Source: Catenulispora rubra
Lineage (GTDB): Bacteria; Actinomycetota; Actinomycetes; Streptomycetales; Catenulisporaceae
Length of the DNA stretch: 40,150 nt
Assembly (NCBI RefSeq): GCF_015356825.1
Contig: NZ_JAACYW010000079.1
Span: 1 to 40,150 of the forward strand
Reading direction: 5' to 3'
The number at the start of each line of letters is the position of its first letter. Position 1 is the first letter of the stretch. Below, in pieces: positions 24,760 through 33,886 of this stretch. Under the pieces are notes generated by a model that had not been told where the DNA came from, did not search any database, and worked only from the letters and a program-made list of their open reading frames with translations. A program made the translations under genes and the position numbers.

Positions 24760-24924
24760 GAAATGAGTCTCTCAACCGAGCGGCGTCCCCCTGCGAGGTC
24801 ATCCAACCATGCGCGAAGCCGTAAAAAGCTCTTAAAGCCCACAAAACAACCGCACCCAGCAGCCCACTGCCCCTAAGCAGCACCCACCCAGCACCACAAA
24901 ACAGAAGCGCCGCCCGAGAAGCCC

Positions 24925-27030
24925 TCACCCCATCGCAATCAGGCAGGCGGTCCCGAGGACAGGAAGCTGCACAGTCAGCTCACCAGCCGCCGGGCTCCAC
25001 CCGATCGAGCTCTTCGTGTCCTGCGGAAACAGAACCCTGACCTCCACATCACGCCCCCTGAGGTGCGGTATCAGCAGCGTCTGCTCGGCAGCGGATTCCT
25101 CTCCAGGACGGCGCCACACGGTCACGTACGTCGTCGCCGCGCCGCGCAGGCCCAGCGCGATCCACGGATCCGTCCAGCCCGGCAGGCCCAGCGGCCAGAA
25201 GGGCGACGAGGCCGGGATGTCCGTGCGGATCCGCTTGTAGACGGCGATCGCGTCGAAGACCAAGGCGCGCTGCTCCGGCGTCATCCGGTCCAGGTGCCCC
25301 GAGAGGTGGACGCGGCCGAGCAGCGCGTTGCACAGCACGAAGGCGTTCTCCTCGACCCCGAACTCGGGCTGCGGATAGGCCCAGCTCGCGGCCTGCTCAG
25401 GGGCGATGGCGGCCGGCGCCGCGGCGGCTATCGCCGGGTAGCGGTAGTGCTCCTGCTGGTCGCTGGTGGACTGGAGTTGGAGGCGGGACAGCATCGCGTA
25501 GTCGCTGCGCATGCCGCCGGAAGCGCAGTTCTCCAGTGTCAGGCCCGGATGGCGGTCGAGGACCCCGTCGAGCCAGTCCAGCAGCGCGCGCTGGTGGCCG
25601 AGCAGGCCCGCGCCGGGACTGCCGCCGTACAGGTCGGTGCCCGGGCCGGGGTTCACGTTGTAGTCGAGCTTGAGATATCCGACGCCGTAGTCGGCCACCA
25701 GCCGGTCGACGACGCCGTCGAGGTGCGCGACGACGGCCGGGTGACGCAGGTCCAGGTGGTACCGGCCGTTGTCGACGACGCGCTCGTCGTCGCGCCGGAA
25801 GAACGCGGCCTCCGGCAGCGCCTCGGCCAGCGGGCTGCGCACGCCGACCACCTCGGGTTCCAGCCACAGTCCGGGCACCATGCCGCGGGCCCGGATCCGC
25901 TCCACGACCTCGATCAGGCCGCCGGGGAAGCGGGTCGCCGACTCCTCCCACGCCCCGACCGTGTCCCACCACCCCTCCTCGCCGGCGTACCAGCCGGCGT
26001 CGATGACGAAGTACTCCGCGCCGGCCTCAGCCGCGGCGTCGATCAGCGGGAGCAGGCGTTCGGTGGTCGGGTCTCCCATCAGGGTGTTCATGAAGTCGTT
26101 GAAGATCACCGGGAGGGCTGTGTGGTCCTGGTGCGGACGTCGCAGAGCCCTGCGGTAGGCGGTCATGGCGGCTGCCGCCTCGGCGAAACCGTCGCCGCCG
26201 TCCGGTGAAGCGCCGATGGCGATCGCGGCGGGAACCGTCGTGAGCTCCCCGCCGGGATGAAGCGACTGGCGCCACTGGTGGTCGCGGTCGGTCGGTCCCA
26301 GCAGCGCGAGATACGCGATTCCCGAGTACTCCCCCACCTCCCAGCGCCAGCCCCCGGGATTCTCCACCTGCCACATCAGGGTCCGTCCACTCTCGCGGGC
26401 GGTGAGCGCGCCGGTCGGCAGGTGACGTCCCGTCGACCAGGTCCCCTGGCTGGTGCGCGAGAAGCTGCTGCGCGCCTGCTGCCGGTGCCGGCCGAAATTC
26501 ATGTCGACGAGGACCTCGCGCAGCGCGCGCCGCTGCCAACGGCCTTCGGCCAGCCACTCGTTGTCGGCGTGCCAGACGTCGAGTCCCACCACGCCGCCAT
26601 CGGCGATGCCGCCAAGGACCATCGACGTCACCGACTCCACAACCAGGCTCTGCTCACCCTGGTTAGCCAGCCGAACCCAGCTCTGCACCGCACCGACGCC
26701 GTCAGGGGTTCGCAGATGCACCTGAGCAATCAAACCGGTGTCCTGATCGACCAGATCGACGCGCAGGCACAGCCATCCGCCGTCGCGGGACTCCTCATGG
26801 CCCTGATACGCCAGCCGCTCGCCGAACACCGTCCCGATGGCACGCTCGGTGGCCGCCCAGCGTCCGTGCCCGGCGACGAGCACTTCGACCAGAGGCAGCC
26901 CCTCGGAGGCGACGACCGGACTGTCCGGGCCCAGCCCGACGATCCGGGCGCGGCGCTGTGCGTCGATGAGGAAGTCGACGCGCAGCGCCGCATGACCCCA
27001 GGAGAAGGTTGACTCGTCTGTCACGGGCAC
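24925..27030 (-). CDS. Cytoplasmic GH36 alpha-galactosidase
   Basis: Retaining alpha-galactosidase for imported galacto-oligosaccharides. There is no signal peptide. GTG 27030 or, six bases on, GTG 27024 may start it (701 or 699 residues). An N-terminal beta-sandwich (about 1-290) precedes the barrel with PVIFNDFMNTLMGDP, FVIDAGWYAG, GLWLEPEVV, the nucleophile Asp456 in YLKLDYNVNPG, ENCASGGMRSDYAMLSR with the acid/base Asp510, and SDQQEHYRYP. It has the normal length for the family. It is divergent from the arabinofuranosidase-like gene over 135 bp that hold two CGAAASTTTCG-type elements, so both are probably controlled together. It complements the secreted GH27 enzyme. Confidence 0.94.
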   Translation of the reverse strand: MPVTDESTFSWGHAALRVDFLIDAQRRARIVGLGPDSPVVASEGLPLVEVLVAGHGRWAATERAIGTVFGERLAYQGHEESRDGGWLCLRVDLVDQDTGLIAQVHLRTPDGVGAVQSWVRLANQGEQSLVVESVTSMVLGGIADGGVVGLDVWHADNEWLAEGRWQRRALREVLVDMNFGRHRQQARSSFSRTSQGTWSTGRHLPTGALTARESGRTLMWQVENPGGWRWEVGEYSGIAYLALLGPTDRDHQWRQSLHPGGELTTVPAAIAIGASPDGGDGFAEAAAAMTAYRRALRRPHQDHTALPVIFNDFMNTLMGDPTTERLLPLIDAAAEAGAEYFVIDAGWYAGEEGWWDTVGAWEESATRFPGGLIEVVERIRARGMVPGLWLEPEVVGVRSPLAEALPEAAFFRRDDERVVDNGRYHLDLRHPAVVAHLDGVVDRLVADYGVGYLKLDYNVNPGPGTDLYGGSPGAGLLGHQRALLDWLDGVLDRHPGLTLENCASGGMRSDYAMLSRLQLQSTSDQQEHYRYPAIAAAAPAAIAPEQAASWAYPQPEFGVEENAFVLCNALLGRVHLSGHLDRMTPEQRALVFDAIAVYKRIRTDIPASSPFWPLGLPGWTDPWIALGLRGAATTYVTVWRRPGEESAAEQTLLIPHLRGRDVEVRVLFPQDTKSSIGWSPAAGELTVQLPVLGTACLIAMG

Positions 27031-27088
27031 CCCAGGTCTCTGTGTCGCTCTTGACCGCTGCCTGACTGGTCGTTAGTTTTCCCCAGCA

Positions 27089-27124
27089 GAAACATTCGCG
27101 CAATAGGCGCGAAACTTTCGCGCC
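27089..27124. promoter_or_regulatory. Tandem CGAAASTTTCG operators, GH36 / GH-A divergent promoter
   Basis: GGCGCGAAACTTTCGCGCC (27106-27124) is a perfect inverted repeat with 9-bp arms. GAAACATTCGCGC at 27089-27101 repeats its right part with one mismatch, 22 bp (two helix turns) away. This is the best-preserved copy of the class in the window. Confidence 0.75.
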
Positions 27125-27165
27125 GGCCCTCAGTGTAGCCGCCGCCACCATGTTGGAGGGGCCCC

Positions 27166-29019
27166 ATGCACAGATCTGTCCGTACCCGTTTCCTCCGCCT
27201 CGGCGCAGCCCTCGCACTTGCCGCAGGTGGCACGCTCGCCGCGGTCGCACCGCCGGCGTCCGCCAGCACCTCCGCCACCGTCGCGGTGAACGCCAACCAA
27301 GCCCTGGCGACGCTCCCGGCGACCGGCACCGGCGTCAACTTCGCCGTCTACGACGGCACCATCGCCACCCCGGCCGTCCAAAGTGCACTCAGCACCGCGG
27401 GCCTGGACGCCGTGCGCTATCCGGGCGGAGGCTACGCCGACGGCTACCACTGGCAGACCAACACCGTCGACGGCGGCGGTTTCGTCGCCCCGAACACGGA
27501 CTTCGACCACTACATGGGCACCGTCCGCGGCGCGGGAGCCCAGGCGATCATCACCGCGAACTACGGCTCCGGCACCCCGCAGGAAGCCGCAGCCTGGGTG
27601 CAGTACGCCAACGTCACCAAGGGCTACGGCGTGAAGTACTGGGAGATCGGCAACGAGATGTACGGCAACGGCGAGTACGGCGCCAAGTGGGAGAACGACA
27701 CCCACTCCAGCCACAGCGCCACGACGTACGCCACCAACCTGCTGCAGTACGTCTCGGCGATGAAGGCGGTCGACCCGAGCATCAAGATCGGCGCCGTGCT
27801 GACCACGCCGGCGTCCTGGCCGGACGGCATCGTCGGCCCCGGCGACACCCAGGACTGGAACCACACGGTCATGTCGATCGCCGGCTCGAAGATCGACTTC
27901 GTGATCGTGCACACCTACCCGGGCAGCACCAGCGAGGCCGATCTGCTGGGCAAGCCGCAGGCCCTCGTCCCGAGCATGATGAGCACCCTGCACTCGCTCA
28001 TCAACCAGTACGCCGGCGCCAACGCGCCGAACGTCGGCATCGCGGTGACCGAGTCCAACGCCACCTCCTACCGGGACACCGCGCCGAACGGCCTGTTCGC
28101 CCCCGACCAATACCTGACCCTGATGGAGAACGGCGCGTTCAACGTCGACTGGTGGGACATCCACAACGGCACCGACTGCACCAACCTCACGACGGTCGAC
28201 GGCGCCACCGACTTCAACGACTACGGCATGCTCTCCAGCGGCGCCTCAGCCTCCTGCGAGCCGGCGCAGAACACCCCGTTCCCGGCCTACTACGGCACCG
28301 AGATGATCTCCAAGCTCGGCTCGCCCGGCGACACCCTGGTATCCGCGAGCTCGTCGACGTCCCTGGTGTCCGCGCACGCTGTGAAGCGCGCCAACGGCGA
28401 CGTGGACGTCATGCTCATCAACAAGGACCCGAACAACGACGCCTCGGTCTCGCTGTCCTACAACGGCTTCACGCCGGGTTCGGGCACGCCGACCGTGTAC
28501 TCGTACCTGAAGAACAGCACGTCGATCACCTCGGCCGCGACCGGCGGCGCCGGCAGCCAGACCGTCCCGGCGTACTCGGTCGTCGTCGTCCAGCTGCACC
28601 CGGGCAGCGGCGGCTCCCCGGCCTCGACCGGCGAGCTGCACGCGGTCGGCGCCGGCAAGTGCCTGGACGTCAACGGCGCGGTCACGACGCCGGGGACGCA
28701 GATGCAGATCTGGGACTGCTCCGGCAGCGCCAACCAGATCTGGACGCACACCGCGTCGAACCAGCTCACCGTCTACAGCGGCAGCAGCCAGATGTGCCTG
28801 GACGCCTACGGCAACGGAACCACCAACGGCACCAAGGTCGACATCTGGTCCTGCAACGGCCAGCGGAACCAGCAGTGGACGCTGAACGCCGACGGCTCCA
28901 TCACCGGCGTCCAGTCCGGACTGTGCCTGGACGTCAGCAACCTCGGCACCGCCGACGGCAGCCTGGTCCAGCTGTGGGGCTGCAACGGCCAGAGCAACCA
29001 GCGATGGACGCTCGGCTGA
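27166..29019 (+). CDS. Secreted arabinofuranosidase-like clan GH-A hydrolase with CBM13
   Basis: A 617-residue secreted enzyme. The ATG follows GGAGG, and the signal peptide ends near residue 34. The barrel shows LDAVRYPGGGYADGYHWQTN, ITANYGSGTPQEAAAWVQYAN, the acid/base Glu164 in WEIGNEMYG and the nucleophile candidate Glu296 in IAVTESN. WWDIHNG follows near 325. This pattern is like GH51/GH39-type arabinofuranosidases, often annotated loosely as cellulose-binding proteins. A beta-sandwich (about 380-485) and a ricin-type trefoil (about 490-617) follow. Exact family and substrate are uncertain. The divergent GH36 gene shares its promoter region. A terminator stem lies at 29092. Confidence 0.82.
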   Translation: MHRSVRTRFLRLGAALALAAGGTLAAVAPPASASTSATVAVNANQALATLPATGTGVNFAVYDGTIATPAVQSALSTAGLDAVRYPGGGYADGYHWQTNTVDGGGFVAPNTDFDHYMGTVRGAGAQAIITANYGSGTPQEAAAWVQYANVTKGYGVKYWEIGNEMYGNGEYGAKWENDTHSSHSATTYATNLLQYVSAMKAVDPSIKIGAVLTTPASWPDGIVGPGDTQDWNHTVMSIAGSKIDFVIVHTYPGSTSEADLLGKPQALVPSMMSTLHSLINQYAGANAPNVGIAVTESNATSYRDTAPNGLFAPDQYLTLMENGAFNVDWWDIHNGTDCTNLTTVDGATDFNDYGMLSSGASASCEPAQNTPFPAYYGTEMISKLGSPGDTLVSASSSTSLVSAHAVKRANGDVDVMLINKDPNNDASVSLSYNGFTPGSGTPTVYSYLKNSTSITSAATGGAGSQTVPAYSVVVVQLHPGSGGSPASTGELHAVGAGKCLDVNGAVTTPGTQMQIWDCSGSANQIWTHTASNQLTVYSGSSQMCLDAYGNGTTNGTKVDIWSCNGQRNQQWTLNADGSITGVQSGLCLDVSNLGTADGSLVQLWGCNGQSNQRWTLG

Positions 29020-29091
29020 CGCCGACGGACACCGGGCCGGCACCCGACTGACGCCCGGCTGACACCCGGCTGACGGCGCGGCCGCGCTGAG

Positions 29092-29125
29092 CGCCGGTGC
29101 GGGCAACTTTCTGTCCGCACCGGCG
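29092..29125 (+). terminator. Terminator after the arabinofuranosidase-like gene
   Basis: An 11-bp perfect stem (29092-29102 with 29115-29125), 12-nt loop, 72 nt after the stop. The loop contains CAACTTTCTG and the 3' arm runs directly into the element at 29124. Confidence 0.65.
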
Positions 29126-29134
29126 AAACTTTGC
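29124..29134. promoter_or_regulatory. Degenerate CGAAASTTTCG element before LacI regulator B
   Basis: CGAAACTTTGC, 54 nt before the preferred start of regulator B. One arm is altered. Its position suggests self-control. Confidence 0.45.
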
Positions 29135-29188
29135 AAGGATGCCACAACCGTGGTGTATGAATAGGGCGTGGCGGACGAGGAGACGCAA

Positions 29189-30214
29189 GTGACGGAGCCG
29201 GGAGGGCAGCGCGAGCGGGGGCCCGTGACCATCGCGCACATCGCGGAGACGGCGGGCGTGTCGGTGCCGACCGTGTCCAAGGTCCTCAACGGCCGGTCCG
29301 GGGTGTCGGAGCAGACCCGGGCGCGCGTCGAGGAGCTGATCGAGCGCTACGGCTACCGCAAGCCGCCGGCCAAGGGCAACGACATCCTGGAGCTGGTGTT
29401 CCACGAGCTGGCCGGGATGCAGGCGGTGGAGGTCATCCGCGGGGTCGAGCAGGTCGCGCGCAAGCACCGGTTCGGCGTCGTGATCTCCGAGTCCGGGCCG
29501 GCCGCCGCGACGGCCACCGCCGTGGACGACCTCGTCGAGCGGCGTCCGCGGGCCGTACTGGCGGTGGCGCGGCTGTCCGAGACCGAGCGCGACCTGCTCA
29601 AGACCCGAGGCATCCCGTTCCTGGTCCTGGATCCGGTCACCGAGCTGCCGGACGACGTGCCGTTCGTCGGCGCCACGGACTGGCGCGGCGGGCAGACCGC
29701 GATCCGGCACCTCGTGAAGCTGGGCCACCGGCGCATCGCCGTGATCGGCGCGCCGGACCTGCTGCCGTGCCGCGCGCGCCTGGCCGGTTTCCATTCCGCG
29801 ATGCAGGCCGCCGGCCTTCCGGTGGAGCCGGAACTGGTCGTCGACGCCCCGCTCACCCGCGAGGGTGGCCACGCCGCCGCGCTCGGCCTGCTGGCGCGCG
29901 CCGACCGGCCGACCGCGATCTTCGCTTCAAGCGACCTGCAGGCGCTCGGTGTCTATCGCGCCGCGCGGGAGGCGGGGTTGCGCGTCCCGGAGGACCTGAG
30001 CGTCGTCGGGTTCGACGACCTGCCGGTCGGGGCGTGGGTCGAGCCGCCGCTGACCACCGTGCACCGGCCGCTGGCCGAGATGGCGGCGGCCGCCGCCGAG
30101 CTGGCGCTGAGCCTGGGGCGCGGGGAGGAGCCGGCGCAGACGGGGGTGGAGATGGCGACCACGCTGACGGTGCGGGAGAGCACTGCGCCGCCGCCTGCGA
30201 CAACAGCAGGCTGA
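29189..30214 (+). CDS. LacI-family regulator B
   Basis: A 341-residue LacI/GalR repressor. I chose the GTG at 29189 because GAGGAG (29177-29182) lies 6 nt upstream. An in-frame GTG at 29168 has no such site. The helix-turn-helix is TIAHIAETAGVSVPTVSKVLNGRSGVS. The effector domain shows GVEQVARKHRFGVVI, IRHLVKLGHRRIAVIG, TAIFASSDLQALGVYRAA and LSVVGFDDLPVGAWVEPPLTTV, the last being the standard sugar-site block. The recognition helix differs from those of regulators A and C. The degenerate CGAAASTTTCG copy upstream makes it the best candidate for that motif. GH42 follows after 56 nt and is probably co-transcribed. Confidence 0.9.
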   Translation: MTEPGGQRERGPVTIAHIAETAGVSVPTVSKVLNGRSGVSEQTRARVEELIERYGYRKPPAKGNDILELVFHELAGMQAVEVIRGVEQVARKHRFGVVISESGPAAATATAVDDLVERRPRAVLAVARLSETERDLLKTRGIPFLVLDPVTELPDDVPFVGATDWRGGQTAIRHLVKLGHRRIAVIGAPDLLPCRARLAGFHSAMQAAGLPVEPELVVDAPLTREGGHAAALGLLARADRPTAIFASSDLQALGVYRAAREAGLRVPEDLSVVGFDDLPVGAWVEPPLTTVHRPLAEMAAAAAELALSLGRGEEPAQTGVEMATTLTVRESTAPPPATTAG

Positions 30215-30270
30215 CACTCTCACCACTAACAACAAGCAATAACAACCAATAACGACCCGGAGACCGTGGC

Positions 30271-32421
30271 ATGGCTTCTCTGCCCGACCGCGTCCTGTTC
30301 GGCGCGGCCTACTACCACGAGTACCAGCCCCACGATCGGCTCAAGACCGACCTGGACCTGATGGCCGAGGCGAACTTCAGCGTCATCCGGGTCGGCGAGT
30401 CCGTCTGGTCGACCTGGGAGCCGGAGGACGGCCGGTTCGAGCTGGACTGGTTGCGGCCGGTCCTGGACGGCGCGCACGAGCGCGGGATATCGGTCGTCCT
30501 CGGCACGCCGACCTACGCCGTGCCGCCGTGGCTGGCGCGGCGCTACCCGGAGATCGCCACCGAATCGGCGACCGGCACGCGGGTCGGCTGGGGCGCACGT
30601 CAGGAGGCGGATTTCTCCCATGCCGCGTTCCGGTTCCACGCCGAGCGGGTCTCCCGGGCGATCCTGGCGCGCTACGGGTCGCATCCGGCGGTCATCGGCT
30701 TCCAGGTGGACAACGAACCGGGCCTGCGGCTGCCGCACAACGAGGGCGTCTTCCAGCGCTTCGTCGACCATCTGCGCGCCGAGTACGGGGACGTGGAGAC
30801 CCTTAATCGCGGGTGGGGACTGGTCTACTGGTCGCATCGGCTGACGAACTGGTCCGACCTGTGGCGGCCGGACGGCAATGCGCAGCCGCAGTACGACGCG
30901 GCGTGGCGGGCGTTCTTGGCCCGGCAGACCACTGAGTTCGTGGCCTGGCAGGCTTCGATCGCGCGCGAGTATGCCCGGCCCGACCAGTTTGTCACCACGT
31001 GCCTGTCGTATGCGCACGTCGCCCTGGAGGACGACGAGCTGACCGACGCCCTGGACGTCACCGCGGGTAACCCGTACTACGCGATGCAGGACGGCCTGGC
31101 GCTGCCCGACCCGACGCCGGACGACCATGAGCAGATTTGGCAGACCACCGGCGTGTGGGCGCTGTATCAGAGCGCGGATCGCATGTTCTCCTCCCGGCAG
31201 GAGCCGTATCTGGTCACCGAGACCAACGCGCAGGCGATCGGCTCGCCGTGGGACAACCGGCCGGGCTTCGACGGACAGTGGCGGCAGGCGGCGTGGGCGT
31301 TCGTCGCTCGCGGCGCGCGGATGATCGAGTACTGGCACTGGCACACGCTGCACTTCGGCGCGGAGACGTACTGGGGCGGGGTCCTGCCGCACAGCGGCCG
31401 CCCGGGGCGGGTGTACGCGGAGCTGGCGCGCCTGGGTGCGGAGTTCGAGGCCGCCGGTCCGCTGGTCGCCGGGATCGAGCCCGACGCCGACGTCGCGCTG
31501 GTCTACTCGGTGCCGAGCAAGTGGCTCATGCAGAAGTATCCGCCGCTGGCCACGCCGGACGGCGGCCCGGACGCCGCCTCGTACCACCGCATCTTCGACT
31601 CCTTCTATCGGGGCGTGTTCGACGCCGGACGGCAGGCGCGCATCTACCACGCGCGCCAGCTGCACGACCCGCGCGGCGAGCGGGCGGGGATGACGCCCGA
31701 GGCGATGGCCGGCAGGCACCCGGTGCTGATCGCGGCCGGCCTGTACCTCGCCGACGACGCGACCCTCGACTGGCTGGCCGCCTACGCCCACGCCGGCGGC
31801 CACCTCGTCCTCGGCCCCCGCACCGGCTACGGCGATCAGGAGGCACGGGCCCGGCACGAACCGGCCCCGGCGCGCCTCGTGGAAGCCGCAGGGGTCTGGT
31901 ACGACGAGTTCAGCAACCTGGACGCCGAGCTGCCGACGCGCGCCGTCGCCGGGAGTCCGCTCGGCCTCGACCTGCCGGACGACGCGGCGGCGACCCGGTG
32001 GGTCGAAGGGCTGACCGTCGCGGACGCCGGCGCCGAGGTACTGGCCGAGTATGAGCACCCGCACTTCGGACGCTGGCCGGCAGTGACGAGCCGGCGCCAC
32101 GGCGCGGGCCGCGTCACCACGGTCGGCACGGTCCCGGGCCGGTCAATGGCCCGCGCCCTGGCCACCTGGCTGGTCCCGACGCCCCGCGGCGGATGGCACG
32201 ACCTGCCAGAGTCGGTCACGGCGACGACCGGGACGGCGGCGGACGGGCGCCGCGTCCAGGTGATTCACAACTGGAGTTGGGAGCCAGTGCGGGTCACGGC
32301 GCCGATTGACGTGGACGATGTCCTGGCCGCCGGCCCCGGCTCCGGCTCCGTTGCCGCCGGCCAAGCGATCGAGCTTGGGCCTTGGGACGTGCGGGTCTTC
32401 GTCACCGGCGCCGTCGGCTAG
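30271..32421 (+). CDS. Cytoplasmic GH42 beta-galactosidase
   Basis: Releases beta-galactose from imported oligosaccharides, for example galactosyl side chains of xyloglucan or arabinogalactan pieces. The ATG at 30271 has GGAG upstream and no signal peptide. The barrel begins FGAAYYHEYQP and RVGESVWSTWEP. The acid/base Glu149 is in QVDNEPG and the nucleophile Glu317 in LVTETNAQ. WHWHTLHFGAETYWGG is typical. A trimerisation-like domain (about 395-620) and a C-terminal beta-domain follow. The 716 residues are slightly longer than usual. It is convergent with the cytoplasmic GH29 gene, the stops only 19 nt apart, leaving little room for a terminator. Confidence 0.94.
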   Translation: MASLPDRVLFGAAYYHEYQPHDRLKTDLDLMAEANFSVIRVGESVWSTWEPEDGRFELDWLRPVLDGAHERGISVVLGTPTYAVPPWLARRYPEIATESATGTRVGWGARQEADFSHAAFRFHAERVSRAILARYGSHPAVIGFQVDNEPGLRLPHNEGVFQRFVDHLRAEYGDVETLNRGWGLVYWSHRLTNWSDLWRPDGNAQPQYDAAWRAFLARQTTEFVAWQASIAREYARPDQFVTTCLSYAHVALEDDELTDALDVTAGNPYYAMQDGLALPDPTPDDHEQIWQTTGVWALYQSADRMFSSRQEPYLVTETNAQAIGSPWDNRPGFDGQWRQAAWAFVARGARMIEYWHWHTLHFGAETYWGGVLPHSGRPGRVYAELARLGAEFEAAGPLVAGIEPDADVALVYSVPSKWLMQKYPPLATPDGGPDAASYHRIFDSFYRGVFDAGRQARIYHARQLHDPRGERAGMTPEAMAGRHPVLIAAGLYLADDATLDWLAAYAHAGGHLVLGPRTGYGDQEARARHEPAPARLVEAAGVWYDEFSNLDAELPTRAVAGSPLGLDLPDDAAATRWVEGLTVADAGAEVLAEYEHPHFGRWPAVTSRRHGAGRVTTVGTVPGRSMARALATWLVPTPRGGWHDLPESVTATTGTAADGRRVQVIHNWSWEPVRVTAPIDVDDVLAAGPGSGSVAAGQAIELGPWDVRVFVTGAVG

Positions 32422-32440
32422 CAGTAGGAATCTACCTGTG

Positions 32441-33886
32441 TCAGGGGGCTGCCGGCGTCACCCGCAGCACCGGCATCGGCAGATCCGCGCCGCGCTCCGG
32501 CAGCCGCACCATCAGCTCCTGCGGACCGCGTTCGAACTCCAGGGGTTCGGGGTGGCCGAGCAGGTGCACGGATCCGACCTCCTGGTTGTAGAGCGTCAGG
32601 TCCCGGCCCAGCGACCGGATGTGGATCCGGCCCTCGCTGGCGCCGCCGAGGGCCGTCACGTACAGGCGCTTGTCCCGCGTCGTGAAGCGCAGGTCGGCGG
32701 GGCTGTAGGCGGGCTGGTCGTTCTCGGTGAACTGGCCTTCCTTCACGCGCGAGGGCCCTTCGCCGTAGACGAGCCATGGACGGCTGGCGTAGACCGCCTC
32801 GCCGTTGCGCGCGAGCCAGGCGCCGATCTCGCGCAGCAGGCCGGCTTCGTGCTCCGGGATGCTGCCGTCGGCCTTCGGGCCGATGTTCAGCAGCAGGCAG
32901 CCGTTCTTGCTGACCACGTCGACGAGGAAGGCCAGCAGGTCGGTGCCGCTCTTGTAGTCGTGGCCGTCGACGTGGCCCCAGGACGTGCGCGAGACGGCCG
33001 TGTCGGACTGCCACGGGTCGGGCCGCAGTTCGGCGCTCGCGCCGCGCTCGACGTCGTAGACCGCGGTGCCGGGGGCGAACGCGTCGTGCTTGTACGCCAG
33101 CACCGGTCCGCGATCCCAGGACGCGGCCTTGTTGTAGTAGTAGGCGGCGAGCCGCGGCAGGTACGGCTTGAACGCGGGCTGGTGGATCCACCAGTCGAAG
33201 TACAGCATCTGCGGCTGGTAGCGATCCACCAGCTCCGCGGTGCGGGCCAGCCAGTCCTCCAGGTACTGCGGACTCGGCGGCAGCTCCTGCGGCTGGGCCG
33301 GTCCGTAGAGGTCGGCGTGGCCGCCGGCGCGCACGTCGGAGTCGAAGGCCATCCCGCCGTTCATGAACCACCAGTGCTCCGCGCGGTGCGTGGACACACC
33401 GAACACCATCGACTGCGCGCGCACCGCGGTGGCGAGCTCGCCGATCACGTCCCGCTGCGGGCCCATCGCCACGGCGTTCCACGGGTTCAGCGCCGTGTCG
33501 TACATGGCGAAGCCGTCGTGGTGCTCGGCGACCGGGACGACGTACTGGGCGCCCGCCTCGCGGAACAGCGCGGCCCAGCCGTCGGCGTCGAAGTTCTCGC
33601 CGGTCAGCTTGGGGATCAGGTCCTTGTATCCGACCTTGTCCTGCGGACCGAACACCTCGCGGTGGTGTTCGTACTCCGGGGAACCCTCCACGTACATGTT
33701 GCGCGGGTACCACTCGTTGCCGAACGCCGGCACGCTGTACGGACCCCAGTGGATGAAGATCCCGAACTTGGCGTCCCGGTACCAGTCCGGCACCCGGTAT
33801 CCGGCCAGCGACTCCCAACTGGCACCGAAGGGGCCCTCCCCCACGGTCTGGTCGAGGGCACGCAGTATCTCGGGCACAGTGGTCAT
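32441..33886 (-). CDS. Cytoplasmic GH29 alpha-L-fucosidase
   Basis: Leaderless alpha-fucosidase of 481 residues. The ATG at 33886 has GGAGG 6 nt upstream and overlaps the GH43 stop by one base (TGATG), so the two are co-translated. Motifs are WYRDAKFGIFIHWGPYSVPAF, EWYPRNMYVEGSPEYEHH, VAEHHDGFAMYD, STHRAEHWWF and MLYFDWW with the nucleophile Asp231. LLLNIGPKADGSIPEHE ends the barrel, and a short beta-sandwich completes it. There is no trefoil. It differs clearly from the secreted GH29 at 22673, which suggests different substrates or compartments. In this context it would remove the terminal fucose of xyloglucan oligosaccharides. Confidence 0.94.
   Translation of the reverse strand: MTTVPEILRALDQTVGEGPFGASWESLAGYRVPDWYRDAKFGIFIHWGPYSVPAFGNEWYPRNMYVEGSPEYEHHREVFGPQDKVGYKDLIPKLTGENFDADGWAALFREAGAQYVVPVAEHHDGFAMYDTALNPWNAVAMGPQRDVIGELATAVRAQSMVFGVSTHRAEHWWFMNGGMAFDSDVRAGGHADLYGPAQPQELPPSPQYLEDWLARTAELVDRYQPQMLYFDWWIHQPAFKPYLPRLAAYYYNKAASWDRGPVLAYKHDAFAPGTAVYDVERGASAELRPDPWQSDTAVSRTSWGHVDGHDYKSGTDLLAFLVDVVSKNGCLLLNIGPKADGSIPEHEAGLLREIGAWLARNGEAVYASRPWLVYGEGPSRVKEGQFTENDQPAYSPADLRFTTRDKRLYVTALGGASEGRIHIRSLGRDLTLYNQEVGSVHLLGHPEPLEFERGPQELMVRLPERGADLPMPVLRVTPAAP

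Noticed and set aside
30215..30270. A/C-rich CAATAAC-like repeats as an origin or small RNA
   Set aside because: The stretch is only a 56-nt leader between LacI-B and GH42, with imperfect repeats and no secondary structure.
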